Below, piece by piece: positions 22,650 through 34,099 of a stretch of DNA of 64,000 nucleotides (position 1 is the first letter of the stretch; each line of letters opens with the position of its first letter). A program made the position numbers and the translations under genes. The notes under the pieces are model-generated. The model was not told the DNA's origin. It worked only from the letters and a program-made list of their open reading frames with translations, and made no database searches. Where the stretch lies: assembly GCF_964355755.1 (NCBI RefSeq), contig NC_092678.1:17582922-17646921 (forward strand), given 5' to 3'. The DNA comes from Antedon mediterranea. Lineage: Eukaryota > Echinodermata > Crinoidea > Comatulida > Antedonidae.

Positions 22650-24013
22650 TTATTAGTACGTACATGGACAACAATAAATAAAAATCGTTCGTAATATACC
22701 TAGCTTACTAAAACAGGAATAGTGTATCATTATTAAATATTACACCAATTATTATTTTATCAAAATTGATTAAATTATTTTCTACATAGGCCTCTTATCT
22801 AGGTTAGGGCTAAGCATATTAGCTAAAGTTTAATTTTAGGCCTAGTATTACAATTGTCGGACGTAAGTCTTTTTTCACACGCGCTCCAGAATTCTGTCGC
22901 AATTTTTTTCTTTGCGGCATGTTATTGGATCGGCATATCAGTTACCTTTTATTCACCGCCAGTTATTGAACTTGTCCTGGCAATCGCTGTTCACCTTATT
23001 TGCGAGAGAGGTACACGTGTTTTTCCTAGAGAATGGAATGTCAAAAATGTCTTTGGCACGCCGCTCAGAGAGAAGTCTGTGCGTTGCTGCTGAAACCACG
23101 TGCTATAGGAGGGGAATGCACCACAATCCTCTGAGCTGAGGGCTGAATCATTCCGCTACCTGCTAAATAGTAAAGAGGGATTGTCCATCTCTCGGGTCTA
23201 CCGGATCTAGGTGCAGGGGTGTGACAAAATATTATTTTCACTCTGCTATGTTCGAGAGACATGTGAGTGAACACGCTCGAAATGCCAACAAACATTGCAG
23301 TCATTTGATGAGTGTGTCGCTATAACAATTATTGTTTATCGAAAGTTGAAGACTGTCGTTCAGTTTTTTGAACCGTAGTTTGGGCACTTTTGTAAAAGTA
23401 AAATTTGACACGATATGACTTGAATGAAAAAACAATCGTTACATAAAAATAAACAACATGATGAGTGTATACACGAATCTATTTAGATACGCTTGTATCG
23501 ATTGATTATTAGGCCTATAATATATCATAATAGCACGTTAAGATATGCCTCGCACCTTTTTGAAATTGTAAACTATATGCCTCGCATGCCTCGCTGCCTC
23601 GCACTTTGTCAACACTCGAGATCAAAGGGTTTATCTGTGGCTGCGACACAATCAGTTCCACACGTCTTAACAGACACAGCGCGCCGCAGACAATGTACAT
23701 TGTACAGTATTGTTGGTATTTGTCGCAGCCAGACATAAGATCAAAGTTCCTATGTTGGCAAGGCAAGCTCAGTGTCCTGTTGTTAGATTGCCTTAGTTAG
23801 TAATAAGAATAATAATAATGTTCAATTTATATAGCGCAAATTGCAGGGCACCTCTACTAAGTGCTGAATAATCAACAGAAAATGTGAAAAGCACTAATTA
23901 ATTAATAAGTTAATTAATTAGCCACACAGAGTAGTAACTATCACGTTGAACCAGTTACTGTTTCTGGATTGAATCAGGTCAGGGGTCATCAACAGTTTTC
24001 CATTGTAGGCCTA

Positions 24014-26678
24014 TAGTCCAGTCCCTAAGGGGAAATGATGTTACCATAGCGGATACAAGTGTGCCCTTTGGCATGTTGATAGAACATGATATGGAGATAC
24101 CAAAACAAAGTTACTGGAAATCTGATTTGACCTCTGTGACCTCTGACCTCAATTTTTATATTTCTATCTTAAACAGCCATATCTCCGCAACGGGTTTGAA
24201 AATTGAAATGATATTGGTGTCAAATAGATCAGAGGGTACATATTTATATTCGCTCTAATAGAACTTTTTTCAAAAAAACGACCGGAAATGTAATTTCTCA
24301 ATGTCTTGACCTTTGACCTCGGCTTACTATATCTCAATAACTACTGGTCAAAATTTCTTGAAATTTGTTTCAAATTGTTAAGAGCATACATATTTATATA
24401 TACTCTAATTAAACATGTTCTTCCAAATCCACAGAAAATGTCATTTACTGACCTTTGACCTTTAATGTTTAAATATGTCTGTATCTCTGTAACCAAATGT
24501 CATAAAAAGTTCAACTTGGTGTCAAGATGTTCAAAATGTAAACATTTATATTAGCTCTAATAGAAGATGTTATCATATTTTTACTGGAAATGCCAGTTTG
24601 AGGTATGACCAGGATATACTGTTAAGCGTGCGTGTGTCATACTTATAATAATATACCTAAAATATAGATTTAATGGACCAGAACTACATTCAATATCCTA
24701 TTTAGCCTTTTACAATTTTCTTAAAACTTAATGTTTAATTTAATTTCAATATATAATCCCATCACATGGTAGGCCTACACCGTAAGAGCAACACTTAATA
24801 TCAACAAAAAATTAGATAAACTTAAAGTTAAATAACATTAATTTAAAAAAAAAGAAAGAAAATCAGGATCTTAAAGAAAGAAAAGAAGAATTAACCAATG
24901 CGATTTGATACTCATAAAACATGACCTAATTATCAATTAATTGCTTGAAGTATGCTGAAAAAATAAAATGTTTGAAACAGTGAGGAAAAAGCGAAGAAAA
25001 GAAAAACATATGTTTAAAATATTAGAAATCTGAAAAGGATCAAAGACAAATTAATTACAAAGCTGATTTCTTTTCAACAACATACTGTAGTGGAATATAA
25101 AAGGAAAATAAACCAGTGAGCAGTCAAAATTACCATCTTGGCTTGATGAGGCAATAACACATCCAGCTCATAACACTATACAGCAAAATCTTTGAAACCA
25201 GAAGAAATTAAGAGAAGCAATGATAATTATACTTTAATCCACAAAAACATGACAAAACTGACATCAACCATTACCGACCAAACGAACATTATCACATGTA
25301 CACAAATAATTTACAAAAGTAATCAAAAAACAAAATCAGAGACCGACTAGAAGTAAATAAACCAATATATAAGGCTTTATACAGTAGGACCATCTTATAC
25401 AGTTTGTCAATCAACTAAAATAAAAAGGAAATGAATATCACCAAATCTTTGATTTAGAGATTATCAGAAAGCATTTGACTCAATAAAACAGGCATTACCA
25501 TATTAGAGGGAAATATTATACCTCAACAAATATTGATTACGATCGTTCAAAGAGAAGTTAAGGAAGATTAGTAAGACAAGGCGACACTTAAGATCTTCAC
25601 TGCATTGGAAGAGGTGTTTAATCAAAGAGCTAATCTAAAAAATAGAGTAAATATCACTTTAAAGACAAAATAAACAGTTAATTTAACCAAAATCACATTG
25701 ACTTCCAGCCTATTTTTTGCTTTGAATTACAGTTTTTTTGGGTATGCACTATATCATTTTTTTTTCAATCCAATTTTTGGTGAAACTATTGTGTGACATT
25801 AAAATTGCATATTCAACAAAAATGTTTGTCAAAATTACTTTTGTCAGGGGGAAAATAAGTATATCTTTAATAGCATGTGATATTATTAGCAAATATTTCA
25901 AATGTAGTTTTAAAACTTTCCCATTACAAACAATTGCCATAATTCTGATAACATTACAATACACCCATCCTCTGGGACTTATTTTCATCCACCCCAACCC
26001 CCTCCCCTCTCTCGATCTCTTTTTATAGATTATTAATTGCTAAATATATGCAAAACGATGGGTCATATCTCAAAATGACATTTCCAATTGAATTCTGACA
26101 AAATATTTTGTTAGAGCAAATATAAATGTGTATATTCTAAACAATTTGACACCAAACTGAACTTTTTAGGACAAATAGTTACCGAGATATTGACATATTC
26201 AAACATTAGAGGTCAAGGGTCAAAAAAGCTTAATTTATGGTAATTTTTTGAAAAAAGTTTCTATTAGACTAAATATTAGATTTATTTTCTTAACATTTTG
26301 AGCCCATTTTCAAATCTCTGAGATTGCGTGTTATTGAGATATTAGGCAATCAAAGTCAAAGGTCAAACTGAAAAATAAAGCCTTAGCGGCCATTTTTGTA
26401 CAATTTTTTTCATTATAGCGAATATAAATATATATCTTCCAAGCATTCTGAAAAAAAAATTAATGTAAAATGTCCCTGCGTTGTCAAGATATGGCAATTT
26501 TTAGTTATATAATAGAAAAATAGAAAAATTGAGGTCAGAGGTCACAGAGGTCAAATCAGATTTCCAGTAACTTTGTTTTGGCATCTCCATACTATACTCT
26601 ACCAAACTGCTATATTGAAAAATTTGTATCCAGTCTGGTAACATCCCACCCCTTTTTCTCCCCTTAGGGACTGGACTA
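24014..26678. mobile_element. 2.67-kb element with very long inverted arms and repeated GACCTTTGACC motifs
   Basis: Ends TAGTCCAGTCCCTAAGGGG and CCCCTTAGGGACTGGACTA. Arms match for about 165 bases including AACAAAGTTACTGGAAATC and TGACCTCTGTGACCTCTGAC. Further inward, both arms carry degenerate ~110-120-bp repeats containing TGACCTTTGACCT, ATATCTC and TTTATATT..CTCTAAT. The middle (24640-25730) is A-rich without a recognised protein. The class is unknown. Confidence 0.7.
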
Positions 26679-26755
26679 CTATATTTAATTTACAAATAAT
26701 CTTGCCAGCCACTTTTAGCAAACAGAGTGTCTTAGTGCTGCACTCGTCCATACTT

Positions 26756-26896
26756 AAGCTCTGTCTACACTATCAAACTAATTTGACAAAAAAAGTGTGA
26801 TTTGCCCAAATATGGTAGTAATATGACATCATCATGTCCATATTGGCACATCACATTTGTTTGTCGCATAAAGTTTGATAGTGTTGACAGAGCTTT
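26756..26896. mobile_element. 141-bp MITE, AAGCTCTGTCTACACT family, best copy
   Basis: Inverted ends about 24 bp long (AAGCTCTGTCTACACTATC and GATAGTGTTGACAGAGCTTT) around a core with AGTGTGATTTGCCCAAATAT and TGACATCATCATGTCC. Partial copies are at 17573-17706 and 30823-30970. Confidence 0.8.
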
Positions 26897-27029
26897 GGTT
26901 GAATCTCTTTCAATGAAAATGTTGCTCCTTATTCAACATTAGCATAATATTTCTATGTTAGTAATTAGTATACTTTATTATTACTTTTGTTAGTGTAACT
27001 TAGTAACCTATGTATACTTTACAAACTTG

Positions 27030-27402
27030 CATACATGCCAACATCTGAATTAAAAAAATCGGGAAGTGGTGTTTTTTTTAGGTCAACAGCACCCTCTATC
27101 TATTATCGAGAGGTAAGGAGTGCAGTGTGTAACGTCACAAACAGTATTGCGTGGTGGCTATGTGAGGGGAATCCCTTTTCCGTTGTGAAGAAAATAAAAA
27201 ATTGATGACCGCAGATGGTCATACAATGGTTTAAATATCATAAATTTGCTTGTGTAAGAAAGAAAACCACACAAATACATCAAAATTCAGTTATCTTTGT
27301 AACCCAGAGAAAATGTGGAAAACCGGGAGCACAATATTAGGCCGGAAGACAAGTCTAAAATACTGGAGTCTCCCGGCCAAAACGGGAGTGTTGGCATGTA
27401 TG
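27030..27402. mobile_element. 373-bp element with CATACATGCCAACA ends
   Basis: Inverted termini CATACATGCCAACA and TGTTGGCATGTATG. The inner part contains GGGAAGTGG and CTCCCGGCCAAAACGGGAG. Noncoding, and it ends 49 bp before NCKIPSD exon 3. Confidence 0.7.
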
Positions 27403-27450
27403 AAGTTGTATGCAGAAGGGCCTTACTAATCAATTTTAATCTTTTTGTAG

Positions 27451-28042
27451 GAAGCTTGTTGAACATCGTCAAACCATCATGCGTAAACAGCTAGGTGAAA
27501 ATGTACCTCAACCAAAAAGAGTAGCACCAGCAGTGTCCCCTAGCCAACTATCATCCTCTCAACAAACTCGAAACTCATTTACAAAAGACAACACGCCTCC
27601 GACGTCACCACAAAACTCACCTGTCAAACGAGCATCTAGTACTAAATCAATTAAAGCGCCCTCACCTCCAGCGCAACAAGTGCAATCTGTAATCCCCGTT
27701 CCACCTCCAGACTCAACGTCGCAATCGTCAACATCGCAGCCTGTTGATGCTTCCACGAGTCCTATGCCATCGCCCGTACGAAAATACCGAGCACAATTAT
27801 CACCACGTGAACTTGCATAGTCACCAACCATGGAGTCGTTGATTAGTCCAACACACAGAGCGCGCTCAGACAGTGCAATAGCTTCAAATCTTGGTCCTGA
27901 ATTAGTTGAAATGGTGCGAGTTAACACAAACCTCAGTTTTAATAAATCTAAAGTGGCTGTTGCCATGGTGTTGAATCATGTTAAAGATTCCGTGCCAAGT
28001 GTTGCCATGGTAATGGAGAATATTATAAAAACATTGAATACA
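27451..28042 (+). CDS. NCKIPSD: NCKIPSD exon 3, contains an in-frame TAG
   Basis: The exon starts after TTTTTGTAG and ends at GTAAGT (28043), phase 0. It opens with KLVEHRQTIMRKQ, matching the end of the conserved region after the SH3, then a Ser/Pro/Gln-rich low-complexity linker with PPTSPQNSPVKR and PVPPPDS as in the proline-rich part of the human protein. It ends with a conserved helical segment, GPELVEMVRVNTNLSFNKSK...SVPSVAMVMENIIKTL, matching human AELMELVRRNTGLS and its continuation. A single TAG at 27818-27820 interrupts the frame between the linker and RSDSAIASNLG. The same frame is open and conserved on both sides, so the stop looks like a point change, an assembly error or a spliced-out or read-through site. 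Confidence 0.88.
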
Positions 28043-28453
28043 GTAAGTTAATCAAAATGTTTATTTTTCAATTATATCAGTTATATTTACTTATCGTTAT
28101 ATTTATTTACATAATTAATTTTTTTTTTTTTTTCATTTCATTTATTTCAATATCATTATCGTAGCCTTAGCTGAATTACGAAGATATTTACATTTGTTCA
28201 ATATTAAAATTTGTATAACAGTATAAAACCAATGATAATTATATATAAAAAAGAAGGCAAGTTACACAAGAAATACAATACAGGAACATTCAAAAAGTTT
28301 AGCTTAAAATATTAAAATAGAAAAAAAAAAAAAAACACCTAAAAGCATCAATAAGAATCGCAAAGCTGTACTGGGTGATATATACTGTTTATTCATTTAG
28401 AAGCGAGATAAGGTATGGTATTGCACTTTTTCTATTTGAGGGTAATGTCAGTA

Positions 28454-28623
28454 CAGTCAACTCTCCTAATACCGGACACCTTTGGGCTTGCCAAATATGC
28501 CTGGTTTTCCGGAAATTCTGGTATTCGGAATGTGTTTTTATTGGTAAAAATAAATTGTGGACCTTTTGAACTTCAAGAAAAATCTGGTATTGGAAGAGTT
28601 TCTGGTGTTCAGAGAGTCGACTG
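28454..28623. mobile_element. 170-bp pogo/Tigger-like MITE
   Basis: Ends CAGTCAACTCTCCTAATACC and GAGAGTCGACTG inside TA target duplications (28452-28453 and 28624-28625). The terminal sequence is the type I associate with pogo-group Tc1/mariner elements. Confidence 0.75.
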
Positions 28624-29053
28624 TATACAGATTTTCTTTCTCCTATCAAACTACTGTAAACATCCCGAGTCACTGTTTAAAGATCAACCTCATAATAATA
28701 ATAGCATATGATTGCTTGTAAAGCTAAATTATCAACTGTTGTATATTATTAATAATATTAATATATCATATTTCCCAAGAGAGTTCCTATTTGTACAGTT
28801 AGTTAGTTTACAGAAACAGTTATTTCTCAAACAATATTTGATGAATGTCCTCATAATAATATTCAACATCCAACAATATTTTGCTTAGTGGTATGAATTA
28901 CAGTATATTGGCATACTGTATCAAAAAATCATACCAAGTATACAATACCATGTTAATTATGATACCATAGATGATCTAGACGGCAGCTGTTCAGCCCTCT
29001 TATCCCTAAAGATAGAATACAATGCAAAAGATAAAGGTTCAGCACTTTATTAA

Positions 29054-29481
29054 AGGACAACTTGACCGAGGACCATTTTTTAACAACGTATTAGAGATGT
29101 ACATATGATTTCAGAACCATCGCGAGATTAAGGATATCGATGCATGTACTTGCCGTACAGCCGTCACCGTAATTTTATGTGATGTCACAGGTGCATCGAA
29201 AAATTTACGTCATGTGTTTTCTGGCAAAGTCTGGAAAATCGTGAACATTTCTAGTAAACACACTTCGTAAATAAATCATACGAAATGTTTTTTTTATTGT
29301 TTCTTTTGCGTATCTGGACTCATTTAGTAAATTTTTCGATGCACCTGTGATGTCACAGTAGTTTACGACGACGGCTGTACGGCGAGCGCGTGCGGCGATA
29401 TCCTTAATCTCGCAATTGTTCTGAAATCATATGTACATCCCTAATACGTTGTAAAAATATGGTCCTCGGTCAAGTTGTCCT
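29054..29481. mobile_element. 428-bp palindromic MITE with TTAA target
   Basis: TTAA flanks at 29050-29053 and 29482-29485. Arms of about 170 bp are near-perfect inverses: AGGACAACTTGACCGAGGAC, GATGTACATATGATTTCAGA, GCGAGATTAAGGATATCG, TGTCACAGGTGCATCGAAAA. A related arm hosts the element at 17778-19529. TTAA target use suggests piggyBac mobilisation. Confidence 0.85.
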
Positions 29482-29560
29482 TTAACAATTTGTAGGCCCT
29501 TTAGAAACCTCTTTAAAGAAACTATACATTAGCAATGATTCGTTTCCATCTATTACGTAG

Positions 29561-29719
29561 TCAGGGGTATCTGTTGGAGGTGGACGGGATGAAGAGCGCC
29601 TCCAGGTGATTTTTTCTGAGCTGACAAGTTGTAAGGATGATGCGCAACAGAGAAGCTGGGCACTTCACGAGGATGAGTCTATCATTACGGAGTATTTAGA
29701 AGAACTTCTTTCAATATTG
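29561..29719 (+). CDS. NCKIPSD: NCKIPSD exon 4
   Basis: Fifty-three codons, phase 0 at both ends, acceptor TTACGTAG and donor GTAAAG. They read [20 protein letters not shown] then [20 protein letters not shown], nearly identical to the human stretch containing [15 protein letters not shown] and YLEELL. This is the start of the conserved C-terminal leucine-rich/armadillo-like region that binds actin regulators. The [10 protein letters not shown] match is the strongest single identifier of the gene here. Confidence 0.95.
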
Positions 29720-30213
29720 GTAAAGAAATTATTTTTAAGGCCACCAAAACTACAGATATAATAGAATACAGCCCAGTACAGCCAACCTTCTTGTACCGGC
29801 CTAGTAACGTTGCTACTATAGCTGTTAGCCACCAACGTTGCCTACATTAGGTTTTTTTTTTCCGGTATAAAAAGACTCAAAATACAACTCATAGTTGAAA
29901 TGAAGAGCTTACATAGGAAAATGATAATTAACATAAAACCAAGTTTAACGTAGAAAAAACACATTAAGGCCTATGATACAGTAATGAACGGTTTAATTTA
30001 TTTAAACTTAAATTTACTATAAAAATTGCACAAAGATCAACAGATAACATTAATTATTACAAATTCTTATAAATTTACAAATGTTGGCTTGATTGGCGAT
30101 ATTGTTAATTATATTAAATCTTAAAAGTCATTAAAAAATAATTACTTGCAAATAGTGGCATAACAGCTATGATGAAATGCTCACTGGCTAAACCCAGGAA
30201 CCCCAGAGTTTAA

Positions 30214-30604
30214 AGACACCTTCCTTACAATTTGTGACGTTTTGTAAAAATAATGCATATATAATATTACTTTAAAAACATTAAACCAGGTCATTCCTTG
30301 TCTTAAATGTACGTTTTATGGTAAATTATGATAACAAGTGAGAAACAATGCACTACCTAAGTAGCTCACGGCGAATGACCTCTTGTGCACAGTATTTAGG
30401 CCTATAGCCTAGCTAGGCTTTGTTTTGTAGGCCTAGCTGGTAAACATCGGTAACGTACGAACATTGTACGCTAGCTATACCTATTCACATTTTTAACCAT
30501 TTAAAGACGAAAAAAGTTATCGCAATAGGACTAATAGTATTATTTTTACATTAAATATAGTTTATGATCTTAAATTGAATCTAATAAACATAGGGCAGGT
30601 GTCT
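30214..30604. mobile_element. MITE with TTAA target, short copy
   Basis: TTAA at 30210-30213 and 30605-30608. Inverted ends AGACACC / GGTGTCT. It is an internally shortened relative of 16384-17015 (shared TAAATGTACGTTTTATGG and AACATCGGTAACGTACGAAC). Confidence 0.82.
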
Positions 30605-30822
30605 TTAAGGCGCTCCAGAGCAGGAGAAGTCCAATGCAACTATCAGAGTTCTTCGCCACCTGCATTAGGCCACTGCTTGTAAGGGATATCAAAGATCAAC
30701 CGAGTTGTTAAAATGAATTTCTGACCTTTTGTTTCAATTGGTTATAAATTCATTTGGTTGATACTTTCTTTGTTTTAATTATTTTGTTGTTCTTTCATTA
30801 ATTTAATCCATTTAAACTATCT

Positions 30823-30970
30823 AAAGCTCTGTCGACACTATCAAACTGTATGTGATTGTGACAAAAAATGTGATGTGCCCATATATAGACATGATGATGT
30901 CATATCACTTCCATATTTGGGAATATTACTGCTATATTTGGGCACATCACACTTTTCTAAATCTAAACTG
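30823..30970. mobile_element. Partial MITE, AAGCTCTGTC family
   Basis: Left end AAAGCTCTGTCGACACTATC is clear; the core carries GACATGATGATGTCATATCA and GGGCACATCACACTTTT. The right inverted end is missing or too diverged. Confidence 0.6.
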
Positions 30971-30995
30971 GAAGTATTCTTTAATGTCCTGACAG

Positions 30996-31082
30996 AATGA
31001 TGCTGATAAATGTGTTAGTGTGGGAGTTATCCGACAAGAGGAATTTGAGCCGCTATCAACTCTTGTACAATACTATCAAATG
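30996..31082 (+). CDS. NCKIPSD: NCKIPSD exon 5, last recognised exon
   Basis: Twenty-nine codons between the acceptor CCTGACAG and donor GTAACC, phase 0 at both ends. They read NDADKCVSVGVIRQEEFEPL then STLVQYYQM, aligning with human TDADPEVCKKMCKRNEFES and LVAYYQM. The next human segment (LRLLLLKCFG) was not found downstream, so the rest of the gene lies beyond the window, in a very long intron, or was missed. Confidence 0.93.
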
Positions 31083-31155
31083 GTAACCAGAATATCAATT
31101 TGTTAAACTGTATGAATCAGTGTTATAATCATAGTCATTGATTTGTGTCACTTAG
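31083..31155. other. NCKIPSD intron 5 beginning
   Basis: Short AT-rich stretch between exon 5 and the 5S-like fragment. Confidence 0.4.
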
Positions 31156-31244
31156 CAGCCATGTCCATACTGTGTTGAAGCACCGGTTCTCGGCAGATTA
31201 CTAAAGTTAAACAACGTTGGGCCCGTTTGTGTACTGGATGGGAG
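31156..31244 (+). pseudogene. 5S rRNA-like fragment
   Basis: About 88 bases follow the 5S rRNA order: GCCATGTCCATACTGTGTTG, CACCGGTTCTCG, GATTACTAAAGTTAAACAAC, GTTGGGCCCG, TACTGGATGGG. The internal promoter region (A box and C box area) is recognisable, but the first ~8 and last ~25 bases of 5S are absent. It is either a retroposed 5S pseudogene or the head of a 5S-derived SINE (SINE3-like). Confidence 0.8.
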
Positions 31245-31799
31245 GAAATGATAATAAATAATTTTTTAAGTTTTTACGAAAAGTTTAGAGAGAAGAAGAG
31301 TTAACAATACTGGTATCTAATTGATTCCATATTAAAAGTCCAGAAACATAAATAAAGTGGCAAGAACTAGTTAATCTTACGAAAGGAATAGTTAACTGAA
31401 ACTTATCAACTAAAAAATAATGTTTTTTTAGTATGATAATCATGTTAAAGTATTTAATTTAAAGGTTTCTCCAAGTATAACAATGATACAATTTCTATTT
31501 TTTTTAAAGTATAATATATTTACTAGTGACCTAAACATAACGTTCTTGGAATATTCATTTTCTTTTATCTGAAATAATTTCTAGACAATTCAATTTTTAT
31601 TTTGTTTTTGACCAGCACCTATTATCCATAATTGTCTCCCTTTGCCCATGAGTATAAATGGCTACTAACATTCAGGATGTTGGTTTTATTTATTTGTATC
31701 TTTACATGATAGTTATTCCTTAGAGAAGAAAGTAATTGTTTTATAATGTAATGTTTTGTTGAATGCAGTAAGTTAATACTATTATAATAAGTTGGTGTA

Positions 31800-32215
31800 C
31801 TCACTGTTCTGTACTTGTGTCTGGTTTTGAGTACATAGTTTTAAAGATAAGAATTACTATATTGGTAATGTTTTATTTTCGGTTGTGATAAAATCAACTT
31901 CTGGTACTTTAAAGGAGCGCTACTATCTATACTGTTCTGTACTTGTGTCTAATTTTGAGACGTATATATAATAGTTTAAAGATAAGGATTACTATATTGG
32001 ACATGTTTTATTTTCGGTTGCAATAAAATCAACTTCTTGTACTTAAAAGGAACGCTACTATCTAAACTGTTCTGTACTTGTGTCTGATTTTGAGACGTGT
32101 ATATAAAGTTAAAAGATAAGCGGGTTACTATATTGGTCATGTTTTATTTTTGTTTGTGATAAAATTAACTTCTTGTACTTAAAAGGAGCGCTACTCTCTA
32201 TGCTTTTGATGATAT
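31800..32215. repeat. Minisatellite, three ~130-bp units
   Basis: Units start with ACTGTTCTGTACTTGTGTCT at 31803, 31931 and 32066 and include GATAAAATCAACTTCTGGTA and AGGAGCGCTACTATCTAT. A related piece (GATAAAATCAACTTCCGGTA, TTTTGATGATAT) is at 59790-59845. Confidence 0.8.
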
Positions 32216-32229
32216 AGGTGGTTTTTTAT

Positions 32230-33440
32230 ATCAAGCACATTATTTAGTAAATGAAATAAATGACTAAATCTAGAAACAGCGAAGTAACTATATCTTTTTA
32301 AAGTTTACAGTAATTATTATAATCCAAAAATATATAATATAATATCTATGGCAAAATTTTAGATGGATATAAAAAAAAAAAAAAAAGCAGTGCTAGCATT
32401 GAAACATCGATCTTTTTAAATACAGTAGAGATACATTGTTGTAGCTTCATTTTCTTATTCTTTAATCTTGATAAAAATAATTCTTGGATATTAAATGTTT
32501 GCTCAATTCCTCTTCACTTTGTGGTTACTAACACTTGAGGATATACAGTAAATACTTAACAATTCTTCCTTACAATTTTCCAATAAAAAAAACAACAAAA
32601 TGTACTTCAAATAGTTATTGAAACTTCTTCTCTAACTTAATAAATAAAGAGGTTTACACCGGGCAAATGGGCCCGTATTCATTAAAGGTGATCAATTTTA
32701 ATCCTGGACATATTTTATGATTTGAAATATCATTTTGAAATTTTAATTTTTCATTTTTATAATTTAAATAAAGACCTAATTAAAACCTATAGTTACATTG
32801 TTGCCCACTAATATAAGTAACAAAAATATTACACCAAAACAATTCCCAGACTGGGAACACTAAGGATCAATTTTTGGAAATAAGGTTGTCACTCAGATAT
32901 TAGGTAAATTTTTGAGATTTTTAGCTTATTCCATAATTATAAGAAAACTAAATAAGTTCAAAAATTCCAAAATTATGAAATTTAGCTAACAACTCATAAA
33001 TATGCATGATATGGTAATGACTTCCACACAGAGAAGATCCTATCTGTCTCCAATATTAATAAAGCGCCAATTGCTCGTTTTGTAAGTGGAGATATGATAT
33101 TTGTGTTTTCTCCTCCATTTCCTCCTAGGAAACAAGGACAAGTATACGGCTTCTGTTACTAAAGGTTTTTGGCTGTATATGTTCGTTAGACATGTTCGCC
33201 CTCTCTTATCTGCTGACGTCGGTGCTACCGTTTGAGATTGCTCGTGATACGATGACTGACACAAAAAATATCCAAAAACTCTGCTTCTCTGCTCTAGTAC
33301 TTACAATGTTATTTTCACAAGAGGAATCAATCCCATATACGCACTATGGTTAGATTGTTTCTGTGTTTTTTGTGGTTTTTTTTTACTATATTTTAATGAG
33401 GGTGATCCATCTAGCAATTGCTGATCATTTGTGATCCTAG
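32230..33440. other. AT-rich noncoding stretch
   Basis: No gene or clear repeat. Homopolymer A near 32369-32385. Short frames on the minus strand near 33040-33264 are not recognisable. Confidence 0.4.
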
Positions 33441-33873
33441 AGCCCCTTTCTCACAGAGCTGTGTGCCAGGAATATTGCGGGAATATACCATTACCATGTC
33501 GGTATGGTTTTCAGTGAGAACGGGTCGTCTTGGCATTATACCGGCATCGACATGACCTGCTTTAGAAATAGTAATAGTCTAGGGATATTCCCCGCAATGC
33601 CAGACGGGCATTCTGTGAGTACGTAATCTGTGACTTATAATTCGCCGCCATATATCGCTAGACAAAAATAATAACAATAAAGGATGCCCTCATTTATTAA
33701 TTTGTCAGATACTTTATATTGGCCGAATATGCCCGACTCCTTTCTCACAGAAAACTGGTATATTCCGGTTTTTCCGGCACGATAGTCCGATGAGAATGGA
33801 TGCCGGTAACGATACCGGCACGACGCCAGCATAATACCGGTAATATTGCAAGCACATCTGTGAGAAAGGGGCT
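33441..33873. mobile_element. 433-bp MITE with perfect 17-bp inverted ends
   Basis: AGCCCCTTTCTCACAGA at 33441-33457 and its exact inverse at 33857-33873. The interior has paired CGGTAT/ATACCGG words, giving strong secondary structure. No clear target duplication. Superfamily not assigned. Confidence 0.85.
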
Positions 33874-33975
33874 TGCTTTAGAGGTTCACAAGACAAACAT
33901 ATGCACAAGATGCTCTACAAAAACAAAGTCTTATGACAAAACTTTGGGAGTGGGGTTGTAATTTTGTCTGATATG

Positions 33976-34025
33976 TGACAGGACTTGAACCCAGGACTCT
34001 TGGAGTGGTAGCCAAGCATCAATTC
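33976..34025 (-). repeat. tRNA-like fragment (B box), possible SINE remnant
   Basis: On the minus strand GGGTTCAAGTCCTGTC matches a pol III B box. It is preceded by a stem CTTGG/CCAAG resembling an anticodon arm. No convincing A box, so this is not a functional tRNA. Confidence 0.35.
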
Positions 34026-34099
34026 CACTTCTAATATCTTATTAACAAGTTATATTTGATAGGGTCTTTGTGATAGATATACAGTATATACTGTACATA

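Larger units (their letters stand above)
20539..23796. mobile_element. 3.26-kb TIR element, host of nested inserts
   Basis: Inverted ends CCAAGGCAATCCTAACA (left) and TGTTAGATTGCCTTAG (right), with inward similarity in GGATGCTGAGCT / GACACTGAGCTT. TTAA lies at the left edge and TTAG at the right. Subterminal repeats in opposite orientation carry GCGAGGCAGCGAGGCA words (20597-20700 and 23544-23610) beside GATCAAAGGGT. The interior includes the foldback 20799-21555 and hAT 21606-22649. No transposase frame seen. Confidence 0.65.
20520..27450 (+). other. NCKIPSD intron 2
   Basis: 6.9 kb, nearly all transposon-derived: TIR element 20539-23796 with nested inserts, the 2.67-kb long-TIR element 24014-26678, a small MITE at 26756-26896 and an inverted-end element at 27030-27402. 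Confidence 0.6.
28043..29560 (+). other. NCKIPSD intron 3
   Basis: 1.5 kb holding poly-T and poly-A runs near 28121 and 28320, a pogo-like MITE (28454-28623) and the palindromic TTAA MITE (29054-29481), which ends 79 bp before exon 4. Confidence 0.6.
29720..30995 (+). other. NCKIPSD intron 4
   Basis: 1.3 kb with the second TTAA MITE (30214-30604) and a partial AAGCTCTGTC-family MITE (30823-30970) that stops 25 bp before exon 5. The rest is AT-rich with no exon. Confidence 0.6.

Noticed and set aside
27559-27966. 135-codon minus-strand frame over NCKIPSD exon 3
   Set aside because: Antisense shadow of a proline/serine-rich exon; no similarity and no splice support.
33976-34025. Functional tRNA gene
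   Set aside because: Only a B box and one stem are visible; no acceptor stem or A box could be paired.
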